A stretch of DNA of 64,000 nucleotides. It comes from Cardiocondyla obscurior. Its lineage: Eukaryota > Arthropoda > Insecta > Hymenoptera > Formicidae. Shown piece by piece: positions 12,303 through 25,397 of the stretch. The first letter of the stretch is position 1. The number at the start of each line of letters is the position of its first letter. Where the stretch lies: assembly GCF_019399895.1 (NCBI RefSeq), contig NC_091877.1:2356001-2420000 (forward strand). The letters run 5' to 3'. The notes below the pieces were generated by a model. That model did not search any database. It was not told the DNA's origin and saw nothing but the letters and a program-made list of their open reading frames with translations. The position numbers and the translations under genes are program-made.

Positions 12303-13600
12303 GTAAGTGATTTTTAAGTAACTTAAAAAAGACAAAGTGCGCGAGGAACATATGATATCGCGGCCCGTCTCGCTTACTGCTTGGCGTAAAATTTTTGGCG
12401 TCGAAAATAACGTAACCTAACCGGAAAATAAAAATGTAAGTGAATCGGCAATACGCCGTTGGTCGTAAATCATTCAATTGTAATTATCTTCTAGTTGATA
12501 TAAAATTTACATTGCACACATGTAGGTACATAAATTCATATATGCGCCGCAGTAGCAATAATATCAAAATTTTGGTTGTCATCGTACTTCTTTAATTGAA
12601 TTTAATCCTCGTTGCAGTCTCGTCGCAGTAAATTAAAAAAAAAAAAAGGAAAAAACTACGTTTATATCCCCAAACAAATGCATACACATGTTGCAGCCAA
12701 AATCGGAAATCCGTCAGGATATTAGATAAAACTTTTTTTGTGAAAAATTTCCATCATAATACATACGCGTAAAAAAAATTTACAAGTATTTACGTCACGT
12801 ACAAACTCGCTAAGTCAAATCTTTTTCTCTAATAATATTTTACTTTGTTTTATAATTATAATCAATCCTTTTTTGCGAGCGCGATTGTTTCCGCGTGAAA
12901 GAATAAATGTCGAGCAGAATAATGACGAACTTAATTTCCATTCATTATCGTTGAAAGAATGGTCGGCGCTAATGAAGACATGACGGAAATTAATACGCAA
13001 AGTGACAAAATGAAGCGCGGTGATTACGCCCGTGGTATGGCAAGCGTTACCACTAACTAGAAGTATCTCACCTATCGATTAGCAATTCGTCAAACGGCGC
13101 GACGAGAGCAATAATGAGCTTAATGACGAAGACCATAATGTCGCGGTTAGTGGTTCGAGTCGATGCTCTATATACCGGCCGAACGTGAAATAATCTGAGT
13201 TAAAATAAATAAAATACGACGGTATATTCACGAGCTATAGGTTCGCCGTACCTACAATAACATCAGATGTTTACATTCCTTAGGTGTGCGTGCGTAGGAG
13301 AGACTGGTGAGACCAGTGAGTCACAGGTCTGGCGCGCAAACAAAGCACATGGCCTCGCATGGTCGCACGGCCGCATCCAGCATCCAGTTGACCTTCTCGA
13401 AGTACCCAGATAGTGGAGCACTTGCCGTTCGCAGCCAATTTGTAAGTCAACTTAATTATTAAAGCTATCAATTCTAACGCGAACTCGTCACTCGATCACT
13501 TGTTTCTCCACCTTGTGAATTCTTTACGGATTGAACATTTATGATGCAAATATTTTCTATAGAACACGTACTCTGAAAGACAGACAAGGCATTTGCTACG
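12303..13600. other. Noncoding stretch before cassette 1
   Basis: No exon was recognised. CTATATACC near 13169 is a weak TATA candidate. A short inverted repeat, ACTGGT-GAG-ACCAGT, lies near 13304-13318. No tRNA fits the GGTTCGAGTC at about 13153, because the flanking stems do not form. Confidence 0.4.
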
Positions 13601-13601
13601 G

Positions 13602-13622
13602 CGAGCGGCGAGCGGCGAGCGG
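13602..13622 (+). repeat. 7-bp tandem repeat (CGAGCGG x3)
   Basis: Three adjacent copies of CGAGCGG are visible, about 110 bp upstream of the larger 24-bp tandem array. Confidence 0.85.
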
Positions 13623-13728
13623 CGTACGTGACTTCTCCCCTTGATCCCCTTTCACGGCCACCAAGTACGGAGATAGTAGCAGTAGTGAGTGTTCCCCCCC
13701 TCGTTCCTTCGCGACCCACTCTCCTCGG

Positions 13729-13869
13729 CACATCTACGCACGCGCTCCTCGTCACTTCCACGCACGCGCTTCTAGTCACTTCCACGCACGCGCTTCTCGG
13801 CACTTCCACGCACGTGCTCCTCTGCACTTCCGCACGCGCTTCTCGGCACTTCCACGCACGTGCTTCGTG
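13729..13869 (+). repeat. 24-bp minisatellite, about 5.9 copies
   Basis: Units follow the pattern CACTTCCACGCACGCGCTTC plus four variable bases. Unit starts are near 13729, 13753, 13777, 13801, 13825 and 13847. The fifth unit lacks 2 bp. Because 24 is a multiple of 3, both strands stay open through it (THALLV-type repeats on plus, VEVTRSAC-type on minus), which explains the ORFs at 13474-13909. It lies about 180 bp upstream of the exon-like cassette starting at 14049. Confidence 0.93.
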
Positions 13870-14048
13870 TGAGATTCGTCGCACATTACTGCAAGGTCAC
13901 GTACGCTAGCCGCCGTCCACGAAGCAATTGTCATATCCGTCTTTCAATGTACGTACACCGCGAAGCGCCGGCCACCAAGAATCACTGAGGACTGAGGGAG
14001 AGAACAGCTTTACTACTTCTCTCCTCCTCTCCTCCGGACTCGGCCCAG

Positions 14049-14540
14049 GGTGGTGATCGAGAGGACGATGAGGCTCTTAAGGACATTGTTTAATCGCAAT
14101 TGTGTCTCTGTTAAGATTGATAATCCAGTGAACATCGGGGACCTCTCGACTCAGAACGCAGATACCGGAGATACTCTTCCCGCACGTAGCCAGAACATAT
14201 TCGCCACGTATCTGATTGTTACTGGAGAGGTCAATGTACTCTCGTCGCTGGAATTAGTGAAAATACGAACTGCTATTCGGTTAGTCGGTCTTGCCTCGGG
14301 TGTGCCGGTTAAGTTAATGGGCACGAGAAATTTAATACGTAAATTTTGTGAACGGGAGAGTCTCACAATATCGCACGAAGGATTTCGAGTCGGTAATTGG
14401 CCCACGCGCGACTGTAGTATATTACCCGCGGCTTTCGCGAGTGTTGTGGCGGTCGTGTGCCCGGAGGAAAATTCCCTGGAGATGCTGAGAGGAGGAGGAG
14501 GCCCAGGAAGGGCATCCTGCTTCAGCAGAGCAACTCTAAG
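14049..14540 (+). other. Duplicated exon cassette 1: candidate leader exon
   Basis: The upstream edge is a classic pyrimidine tract followed by GGCCCAG (AG at 14047-14048). The downstream edge is TCTAAG|GTAAGT with the donor at 14541. An ATG at 14068 opens 157 codons plus two bases straight into the donor, with no recognised domain. The last 56 bp (14485-14540) match 33364-33419 at 45 of 56 positions without gaps, and TTCGCGAGTG (14434-14443) is also shared. The matching frame in the second copy contains a stop, so the long ORF here is probably not the conserved product. A 5' leader exon is the better reading. It could be a first exon if the acceptor is not used. Confidence 0.45.
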
Positions 14541-14845
14541 GTAAGTTTCACGTTCTACTTGAAAATTTAACGAGTCTGCTGCTATTCAATGGTCTCGCTT
14601 TGTCACGCCAATATCGAAAATTAATTAAAAATTGTATAGAAATAAATATATGACTTTATTAAATACTCGAATAAATTTTTTAATTCTACAAAAATTTAAT
14701 CTGTTGGAAATCCTTTTTAAATAATTAAATAAAAATTGATTTTAATTAAAAAAAAATTATTAGAGGCGCGTAATTTTTTTTTTTATACGGTAGACAATTA
14801 ATTTTATTTCTCATATAATTCCAATTTTATATTTGTTTGTTACAG

Positions 14846-14889
14846 GATTATAATAGCTGTTTAACTCTGCTGCTGCGCATCGATCAATG
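14846..14889 (+). other. Cassette 1 micro-exon (44 nt)
   Basis: The segment is flanked by GTTTGTTACAG at its 5' side and GTGAGTCC at its 3' side, 305 bp after the cassette 1 donor. It shares the AACTC-GCTG-GCAT pattern with the 43-nt micro-exon of cassette 2, but that similarity is weak. Matching position, size and splice signals are the main argument. Confidence 0.35.
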
Positions 14890-16042
14890 GTGAGTCCTGT
14901 TTCATTTAATAATACATTTTGGGAGGGAAGTATATTATTTGCCAAAAATCAAATAATTATTAAAAAATGTGTTAATAATAAACATACTAATAATTAAACT
15001 GATAACTCTCGCGGTCTGAAATTAAACAAACGAAACAAATAAACAGCATCGCGAAAAACTAGTAATAACGAATTATAATCTATTATTTTACACACGTTTA
15101 TGTACAAGACATTGTAATTCTCGCTTTCACGCGTACATGCACAATATCATTACCTTACACTGGCAATTGATACGAGAAGTAAAGTAATACGTGATGACAT
15201 GATCAACGAGCGTTGCGTAATCAAAAGTATTCAGTTATCATGGTTGTTGTTTTGCAAAACGAGTTAACCTGTTATAATACAGATGACAGTGTCACGTCCG
15301 TTACAATTACTCGTAAAAGCGACGCGAGTAAAAGCGGAAACTCGTTCGCGGCAAACGAATGCGGTTCGATGATGACACGCCGCGATAGTCACGACGGTGC
15401 TCGCGTACATCGGTACAGTTCTACACAGCGAAAATAACATTTTCTCCAACTAACTTTTCGCTCCCTCGTAATCTACAGAAGGCGCTTTGAAAACCATCAG
15501 ATATTTTTTTTATACTTTGCTTCAGATTCTTTTTAAAAGCCGGGGGTTTTTTTCTAGCGAACTATAAAGTTACGAAAATAGGAAATTATTATTTTAAAAA
15601 ATTAAATAACGTGCGTAGTTTAATATTAATTGCACATGTAGTTGAATATTTTTTTTTCAACTTTATTTAAACTTCTCAAACGTAAAAAAAATCAATCGAC
15701 ACTTGAATTATATATACAACATTTTTCCTTCTGAAAAAATAAAGTTGTTTTATTTAAAATCTCGATATTTGATGGATCGCGAAACTTAAAACAATCGGAG
15801 ATGATAAAAGCTTTGGACGTATTAAAACGTGGAAAATATTAATGCTTCTAGCAACGCATACTTCAAATTTGTATTACATACGACGCAATCTCTTCGCATA
15901 AGCAAAATATGTATTTGATTTAAGCAGAGCATAAAGTTTCGTGTCGCTCCATCCTTGTAAATATCTGCGTAAATTCGCAGCGAAAACAAAATGTAACGCA
16001 ACGCGACTTCTCGCTCGTCGAGCTGTCTATTATTAAGGATAC

Positions 16043-16069
16043 GTTGGCGTTAGCGTTGGTGTTGGCGGT
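16043..16069 (+). repeat. Degenerate 6-bp repeat (GTTGGC)
   Basis: Consecutive hexamers GTTGGC, GTTAGC, GTTGGT and GTTGGC are followed by GGTGAC. A short imperfect tandem array. Confidence 0.7.
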
Positions 16070-19000
16070 GACGTCCATGTCTAGAGAGACCAGTTACACG
16101 ACATGAGAGACATATAAACTGACGCGACGAGCAAATTGTTATTTGTTTCTCCGAGTTACACAGAAAAATATGCAAATCCATCAGTTAACTATTGCAAAAT
16201 ATAAACTGTTCCATTAAGTTTCTAAGTCTTGCATTGTTATATTTTTATTAATTGCGACAAAATTATTGCACTTTATCGAAGCAACAAAAAAAAAAAAAAA
16301 TACGGTAATCATTTATTAAACTTTAGATTAATTTAAGAAATAATCGCGGACCGTGTAATCATTATGAAGGCATGTTTGTGCATGTATCATGTGTAACGCG
16401 ACAGCTGTACTGATAACGTCAAAAAAGTGAGTGATCGATAGGGCACGGTATTTTTTTTTTGCTCGGGCATGTTTTATTTTTTTTTTTTTTTTTTTTGCAG
16501 TAAAAATTGAGCACAAAATTCCGCCAGCAAAAAAAGGTCGATCTAAGCGACTCATATGACGTATATATTAGTCTTTTGGAAAATTTGCATTTTTGCAATC
16601 TCCGTTGAAAATAAACTAGCAGCTTTTAAAGCTTTTCACGAAGAGAATCCTGAAAATAGGTCGAAGTTGAGTAAAGAAATTAAATGCACAATTTAATATT
16701 TACTTAAGTCACGGGAATTAAAGATCAGACGTTCAAATTAGAATTAATCAATATACATAAAATAAAGAAATAAAAAAAAAAATTAATTAGCTGAATATAT
16801 ATTGTCGAATAACTTCAACAAGTTTACTTAATTTTTCCAATTCGACTTCAGCCATTTTACAAACTAACATTCGACATCGTTCCACGTTATTATAATAAAT
16901 CGCGTAAATAATCGCATAAAAAAGAAGAGATGTATTCGCAAGTTCACGCTTGTGTCTGCGATCTTCCCTCGCGATAGGCAGGACAAATAATTCCACTTGA
17001 TCGCCCCGAGTCAGTAACCCCGAGCGTGTAAAAGTGCACGAGCCATCGCCGCCGTGTTTCCCGAGGGTGTTTAGCTTTTTCCGTTACCCTTCCGCAGAAC
17101 AGTTAATATCCGTGAGTAAACAAAACGATCTCTTCGTGCCGCCGAGCGCAACTAAATCGAATTATTACAACGAAGGCCTGAGCAAAGTATGTCACGGGCT
17201 CTTTTTAAAATTCATTAGCTAATTAATCTGTCCTCTGTCCCATGCCGTATAAAAATATCGCTACGTATCCGCGTATTTGCTTTTCCCACCCTTTCGTGAT
17301 TGTTAGTGTTAACCGTCGAACAGCAAACCGTCCCCCGTTTGGCTGTATTTAACATCAAATTCCTTCGCAATAAAACCTTACGTCAGGTGAATATATTTTA
17401 TTTTTAGGTTTTTGCGTGCCTTCGATTAGTTGATTAGCAGCAATCGCGTTCTACGTGTAACAACAGCGCGGTACACGCGTAAGAATCTTGATTCGCTGTA
17501 TTTAATTATAATCGTAGCACGGAAATACATGTCCATATACCGCGACGTTGGCGCAGACAGCTCGACGATCTCATAGTTCGGACACGTGTGGCAATTCAGG
17601 AAACTCGGTTATGCAAATGTCAAGGACTGAAACGAAATTTTTGCGTCCGTGCAAATATGACGTTTACACTCGCGGTTCGCTGATTGCATCGTGACACGAT
17701 TTTCGGCGGAATTATGCGCCATGCGTTTACCATTAGTAGAACGTATTAGTGACGTGCATTTACAAGAAATTCGGCGACTCTATTAAATCCCGCGTATAAT
17801 GGTTTAGTTAAAAGCTCCGCACAAACCTCAAATATATTCGTCTATAACTTGACAATGACCTACGCTTTGCGATTCGAAAAATGTCTAAATTATTACTGCT
17901 TTTAAAAATAATTAAAATAATTAGTTAAGTGTTCGAGGTTCAAAAAATGGGCGAAATTTGCCATCGCTCTTTTACTTATTTATTTTTTTTTTTTACCTGT
18001 GCATTATTGCAGAATTTTGCAAGCTTTTTTTCTAAAAAAAAAAAAAAGAAGAAGAAGCTTTTAAGATGTTATTTTTCTCAAATACGTGCATAATGCGATA
18101 GTCTGTATACACGGTTTCATAATGGATGCGTGCTCTTACATCCCTCGAAGCGTCCGCGACAAGAACACGGGCATGTATAGATGATAGATATAATGGGCGA
18201 GAAAAAAAAAGGCTAGAATGATAGCTAGTGCGCCGGTTCCCCCGCATTACTCGCGGATAAGAATCTCACGAGGCCGTCAGGGAATTCGTCGCGGAGCACA
18301 ATGTCTTTTTAATTTCCTCTCATGGCGTCTGCATTCGCCACTCGGCTAACGCGCGCGGACGGGATTTGCTTTGGACGGCGCGGCGTAGGCGAAGACGGAA
18401 TAACGGTGGAAATTGCACGAAGAAAACGGAAGTTAGCCGATGCGAAAGAAAGTCGACAATGGGCAGACGGCGTTGTCTCGACGTTTGCAAGGAGCGAGGG
18501 AACGGACGTCCCCCTTTGTTCGGCCATACGAGAATGAGAATTATGAGATGGAAAAGGAATTAGAAAAAGAAAAAAAAAAAAAAAAGAAAAGTTGGGGAAA
18601 AATGGGCGAGCGAGCGAAGACGGCAACGGGAAGCGCGGTGCGAGATGAGAGCTGCGGTTTTAATACGTAGAAAGGAATACGGTTAAGCGCGGTGAAAAAG
18701 GTGCGAGGATTTTCGCGATGAGCTGCGCAGCGGTCGGCGAACAAACCAGGGATAGGCTATCAGAAAATACAATCTTATCTCTTTCAACCGCAGATTATTA
18801 ATGATAACGCAAAAATAACCTCTAACAACGTTTTACGTTTACAAAATTACCTTTCACCGAGTTCCCTTTGTCGATAATATTCATCGTTAAATAAAAATCA
18901 ATTAAATTAAAATAAATAATAAAAGAGCAATAAATTTCAACGATTACAACATACAATAGGCCTCGTTAATATTTTTTGATGCAGTAGAGGGTAATAATTT

Positions 19001-21880
19001 CTTTTCAAAAAAGTATTTAAATAATGATTGCCGTATGTGATACTTATTATAAACTCTATTCTTGTTATACGATGACAAATAATTATCTCGAGAGCATAAT
19101 CTCATCATTAGATTATAACCCGATTCTTAACGTTTTGTTAACGTTTGATAACGTCGAAGTACGCGTCGTTTGTTCCCTCTGTCATTTTTTTTTTGCGCAA
19201 AAGTCAATATCAAATCTGAGTGCTCGGCACAGATATAGGGTGCTGATGCTTGATGGATCTCAAATGTCATTGCTGAAACCCCGTTGCGTTGGTCTTATCT
19301 TTAATGCGCTCCTCTGGTTTTTTTCTTTTTCGCGCAGCTGCACATTACATGCAGCAAAAGTACAAGGCGTCTATTACCAGCTGAATATATAGGTGTAGGT
19401 GAAATAAACCGGCTAAACCTCTTCAAGTATTAGAACGAATGAGAGAAAGAAAGAGAGAGAGAGAGAAATAAAAGAAGGAAGCATCGCGAGCTAAAATGTT
19501 ATGATTTTAAAATGAACAAATCAGATTCTTTTTCTTAATGGGGGTTTTCCTTTCTCCTTCATACTTTGATCCATAATATCGTCTTGAGCAATGCAGCTCA
19601 CGTGTTTATGCGAGATACCCTATGTAAACTATAACCGTATTTTCTCTCCATATTATATCGCTTATGGCGAGCAACAACAGAAAATTGATAAGTCCAAGGA
19701 GGGAGCGCTTCTCACAGATGCGAAAGTTATATCTGATAGAGCAGCTCGAAGGAAAATTGCGTATTAATCCGCTCGAAAGCTAATGCATCGCAACGCTATC
19801 TTATTACCTTTACCTTCAAGGAAGAAGGCTCTTCAAGCCCCAGTTTTTCCCTCTCGGTCGATCTTGTTGTAACGATGTAACCATCGTCTTTGTGGTAGCT
19901 GAGATGGAAAAGGCAGCTGTAATTTTTTTTTTTTTTTATGCCTATATTGATGCTCTCGTCGATGCTCGCGAAATACGGAAAATGAGATATTCAGAGAACC
20001 CCGACGATAGCAGACGCGATATATTTTACATTCCGTGTCGAACACAGCGGAAAATTGTTGCGCGTGCTATTTATAGTTGTAGAACAAAATCGCACGTATC
20101 GACGCGTTTGCAAAATCATTTTTAAATAAATTGCCTATCAATAATCAATGTGTTTTGCACCGCATCGACAAAATCGCGAACGTGCAAAAAAAAAAAAGGA
20201 AAAAAATCAAACGAAAAAGTACACCGCGCGGTTTCAATCGCGTGTAAAATCATAATCCAGCGGTGCGACGGAATTCCACGTACAAGCTGACGTGGTTTTC
20301 CGGAATGGACTCGTATAAATCCGGGGAGATTATCGTAGGGTGTTAAAGGGGCGAACTGCGGGAATCTTCGGGACTATACGAGCATTGAAAGATTCCTGCG
20401 CCGTAGGTTCACCAATCTTCATATCGCGCTTCATTTATATTTAACACATCCGCACATTTTTGCCGCTCCGTGCGTGAGACGAATAACAATTTCTTTAGCA
20501 ATATTCTACGCACGTGCAACTTTCCTCGTTCCGGGATTATACCATAGGTCACCCAGTGCAAAATGACGACATAAACGTTACGGTATAATATTTTTTTGAA
20601 TATAGAAAATTAAAGTGGCGAGAGAGAAATTATTTTTTTTTCTCGCGAATTAATAATCTAATTGATCATTTAAATTAAAATTACGCTTCAACTCGGAAAT
20701 ACTTCTAAATTGATACGAAAACAAATCGAAGCGTTTTGATTTTGCCTAAATACGACGCGTTCCCCAAGCCGGTTTAAACTGCGGGTAACATATAGTCGCA
20801 AAGCGCCGCGATGATTATCAATGACAGCTCTCCGATATATCAGTGTGACGGTGATTCGATGCGACTTGCAGCGGTATCAGTTTGTAACGTGTACCGGTGG
20901 TGTTGGCGGCGCGGACGGAACGCCGATGAGAGGTTCAACGGTAATCCTCTTTACTCGCTTGTTACGAAATACCTGAGGTAATTAGATTCTCTGTGGTTTT
21001 ACCGGACGGTGAGGTTCGACGACCAAATTTGACACTCGAATGTCTGCCGCGAGGTATTCGGAGGTTGATTTTCAATGAATGCACACGCGGTGTGTTTAAA
21101 TCTCGCCCGAGAGCAGCGAACCTGTGGCCGCGAGAATTACAGCGGTAGATAAGCTCGCGCGGACCCGACAAGACGGTTTTCAATTTCAGCAACCGTTCTC
21201 GCCCTCTCCGACACCGCGATCGTTAGCACGGGTGGGTCGTTTGCATTCGTGAGAGCGGCTCCGTCCGATTTTACGTGCCGCTTAACGCCGTCTCATCCTA
21301 CGCAAATTGGCTTTCGTCTTTAAACGCGAATCGCGCACGTCCCCATCCACCGTCCGTGACGTTGCAATAAACGATTTCATCTCCGGCATATCGACCTCGC
21401 CGATAAACCGTCGCACCTCGACTCTGTTTATGGAAATTATACTTTCTCCCCCTCCTCCTCCCGCCCCTCGCGCATTATAATAAATCCAGATATATCATTG
21501 CACCTCAAATCAACGTTGCGTCGTTACTTTCGCATGCTTTGCGAGGGGAAAAATATACATAAAAATTTTTATCAAACGCGGAGGGATGTTAACAGTTATT
21601 ATTTCTAGATCTTATAGCACCGCGGACTACCTTGCTGTTTTAAAGCTGGCGCTTTAGCAGAGCGCAGGTCTTAATTTTTTTTTTTTAATTACCCGCGAAG
21701 TAATAGAAACAATTAGCAGCCTAACGTGTTCACAGATTATTTCTTATTTGCTTTCGAAAAACATTTCTTATTCGTTTTCAATATTAGCCAAGTTTTCAGA
21801 GAAATTCTGTTAACGAGCGACGCAATTTACCTATTCTTGCGAGTAGCAGCTACTAGCCGTGGCGCAAATCTTAATGTAAT

Positions 21881-21928
21881 ATGACGTGACAAGAAGTAAA
21901 GTGGATTTCCTGTGACGTAAGACGTCAC
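21881..21928. promoter_or_regulatory. Cluster of ACGT-core (CRE-like) sites
   Basis: ATGACGTGAC at 21881-21890 is followed by an inverted repeat, GTGACGT (21912-21918) and ACGTCAC (21922-21928), around a 3-bp spacer. This gives three TGACGT-type half-sites in 48 bp. CREB/ATF-family bZIP proteins bind TGACGTCA-like sites in animals. Use as an intronic enhancer is an inference. Confidence 0.25.
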
Positions 21929-23816
21929 GGCAAAGCCTGAGAACGTTCCTAATTTCATTATTAGAAAATAGGACATTAGGCGCACATAAGAAGTTTATCT
22001 ATCAAAAAATCGGTCTTAATATCTACTTTCAATATCGATACGGTGTCAGATTAGACCGTTGATTTAATTTTTCCAATATCCTAATTAGAACTATTTTTTT
22101 TTTAATTAAAAAAAATTTTTCTTATTTACTTTATATATTTTCGATACGAAATTATAGTTTCCGATCTCCTAGCGACAATATCTCAAGAACAGAATAGAAT
22201 ATTTTGCAGTCACTCGGCTTTAAGACTGCATTTCACTTAACGACCGCAATGACTCTTAAAGTCGTCGTATTCGTGTACCATGAAATCCGCGAATCAAATG
22301 CTATACGATCACCTAACATTCAATCATCGTCGTAGATCCTACCTCGGTATCGGGCTTCAGGTATGTCGATTAAACGCGCTCAACGAACAAACCGGATTCC
22401 CAGAAGTTTAAAGCCGAACTGTCGGTATTATTAGCGTAACGGATTGTATATGTCATTACGGAGGGAACTTAATTAACAGTAGTATTAAACCAGATGTTAT
22501 TATGCGATCATCAATCATTCAACAATGCCATTAGTTTCGGAAACGAAGGTATGTCTCTTATTTTAGGATTTATTATTCATAACGTTCATTTGATTGCGTA
22601 TTACAGAAAATAAAGCGCTACGATTACGCGCACGTATGGCCGTATACAAATTGTAATTAAAAAAAAAAAGAAAAAGAAAAAAAAAAAGTACAGTGCACTA
22701 TGCGTTTCAAAATTTTATCTTATATATTAGATTATTGAAAACTGATGTCGTAGCGTGTGCGATGTCTTTTGTTGAACGTCCGAGAAATATACTGTATATT
22801 AACGAAACGTCGGTCTACAAGCTGTCACGAATAAATCCCTGCGGCGATAAAATAGATATGACGAAAATAGCAGGCGAATTCGGTGGCAGTGCTTGTCAGA
22901 TTAGTCACGTCGACCATTGAAACGCATTATTGAACGTCCGCCCGACTGGAAATCGCAGGAACGGAGAGCTTAATTATTAGAATTACGAGGAGATCAGTGG
23001 TCTGTGAAAATTAAGGGAAATTTAATTGCCGCAGGCAGCCGGTAATGAAGGAGAAAACGATTACTTGCCGGGCTAAACGTTCGTACGTGATTGTATCGTT
23101 CGAAATACAATGTTATTTACAACGTGCATTTCCGCGTTTATGAATTATTATATAAATATCAACAGTTTAATTGACAAAGAAACGCTCTCGTGATGTTAAA
23201 CATTTCGTAAATACGCTTTAATAAAATATAGTATATTTTTCAAAAAGCAAATGTGAAAAAGAAAAAAAAATATCGAACACTAGAAAGACAACTTTTTATT
23301 CCGCGCGCACTTTAATGATCTCGAACTGTGATTAGCCGGCAGCGTTATTCGCGGTGTAATTAAATAAATCGATAGAAAAGGCGCGCCGCAATGTCCTAGA
23401 AAATGAGCTAACCAATTTTCATTGTCTCGGGGTAACTGCGGGAAACGGAACTCGGGCTCTCGCTCGTGGTGAGAGACACGGACCATTTTTCGCCGAAAGC
23501 AGCGGCAAGTTCCTTCGGTGGTAGTCACAGCAATTGGAAATCGAATCGATGGCCTGCGAAAACCATAGGAGACTTAATTACTCCGGCAGCGGCCGGAAAC
23601 ATGGACGAAAACGATTATTCGCCGGGATCAATGATCCTATCCCACCAAAGTCATCAATTTCACAGATGCGGGGAGGGCGGGCGGGCACACCGCGCGACAC
23701 GGTAATCGAAAATGTATCGACTTTGAACATTTGCTACTCCGAAAAGCGGATTTATCTGCACATGTAAATGGACCAGTTCAATTTCGCTCAAAGCATAACC
23801 ACAATCTGCTTTCTCT

Positions 23817-23838
23817 AACACACACACGCGCGCGCGCA
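23817..23838 (+). repeat. (CA)n/(CG)n microsatellite
   Basis: A run of alternating purine-pyrimidine (ACACAC then GCGCGC), a composition able to adopt Z-DNA. Confidence 0.85.
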
Positions 23839-25375
23839 CATACTCACGTACACACAACGAATTTTTTCTCTCTGAAAAATATACGTATATACTTCATATG
23901 GTATACTTACAAAATAAAATAACCGTTTGCACGCACACAAATAAAAATAAATCTCTATTTAACATAAAATAAGGGGGGAAAAAAATGGAAATTTAATATA
24001 CTTAGGAATATTAAAAATACGGTCTTTTTAATCGATTTACCTACGAATGTTAAGAATTAAAAAAATTAAATTATCCTAGCTATAAATAATAATTAAAAAA
24101 AAAAATTTAGGTGATCACGGTTCATAGTTTTTTTTATTTTTTTAACATATATTCTTTTGGATTTTCCTTTACCGAGTTAGGAGATAAGCAACGAAATATT
24201 TACTTGAACGTACTTCTCACAAGCTATTAAGATGAAATATAGTCTCATTTATTATCGGACTAAAAATCTACACTGTAACAACGTATTAACTCAATTTAGC
24301 TGACATAATTGATAGTAAGCTGACGTTATCCACACGGAATTCAGTAACATGCCGATTCAGCAGGGGGGAAAGATCTTTTTTTATTTTTTTAACGTCATCT
24401 CACGCGAAAGCAAAGCCTCCCATGAGAGGATGAAATATTGTGTCATTAATAAAAAAGGTTTCTCATCTGCAACATCTTGGTCTTAACGAGCAAAAACGTG
24501 TCTTCGTTATCGTGCGGTTGTTGGTAACGATGAGGCAACGCGATCTGTGTAACACAACCTTAAAGAACTAACTCCGTTGCGGATGTTCTCTCAAGATGAC
24601 GAGATTTATTTCGCCGCGCTCGACAGAAAAGAGAAACCCGAGGAAAGCGAATTTGTAATCTCTGATTACGTAAAGTGAGTTGCCTTAATTGACACACTCG
24701 TGAAACAGGAGCGCGAACACGAAAGAGGAGAGTATCGTATCACCTCGTTTTCCTCTCTTCAGTTAATTTGTTAATTAACGGCTATTCACAAAAAAATGTT
24801 CTCTTAATATGAATTCATTGAAAAAAAAATTCCAGCCACTATCCGCGTCACATTAAAGATAACACTTTCGTACGCGATATACCGCGCGCATGTTGGTTTA
24901 TATTATATAAAATTACATTGAACTGAATAAATGTTATACCTTTCAATCAGTCGGCAATAATTGTTTTGCGATTACATGTGTGTAAATAAAAATTTATTTA
25001 CGATTATCGATATAGTACGTTATCGTATTCTCCCGATCCGTAATTAATTAGCGTTTAACAGTACGTCCGCGCCAACCGAAAAATATTCAATCATATCTCT
25101 TTTATTAATACATATGTAACACATAATACTGGAATAATATAAATGCGCGAATATTACTGCGTAACGAAGTAAATAAATAATATGTGAAAAATAAAACAAT
25201 TTTATAATTTTTACGTTTTTTACAATATGTATTACTAAAATAAAAAAAAAATAAAAAAACTAATAATAGTAGGTACTAATATTAAATTGCATAAAAATAT
25301 TTCTTTTTTAAATGTTGCATTTTGCGAAATGATAAATTGAATGGAATACTTTGAACAGATTTAACAAATAAAACA

Positions 25376-25397
25376 GAATAATAATAATAATAATAAT
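25376..25397 (+). repeat. (AAT)n microsatellite
   Basis: About seven AAT units in a row. Read on the minus strand they give the poly-Leu end of an otherwise unrecognised ORF. Confidence 0.9.

Noticed and set aside
12405..12425. TAACCTAACC resembling the insect telomere repeat
   Set aside because: Only a short isolated match, not an array.
13145..13175. tRNA B-box-like GGTTCGAGTC
   Set aside because: The T-stem and acceptor stem do not form and there is no A-box at the right distance.
13474..13909. ORFs with 8-residue repeats on both strands
   Set aside because: They arise from the 24-bp minisatellite, whose unit is a multiple of three. The starts are not ATG on the minus strand.
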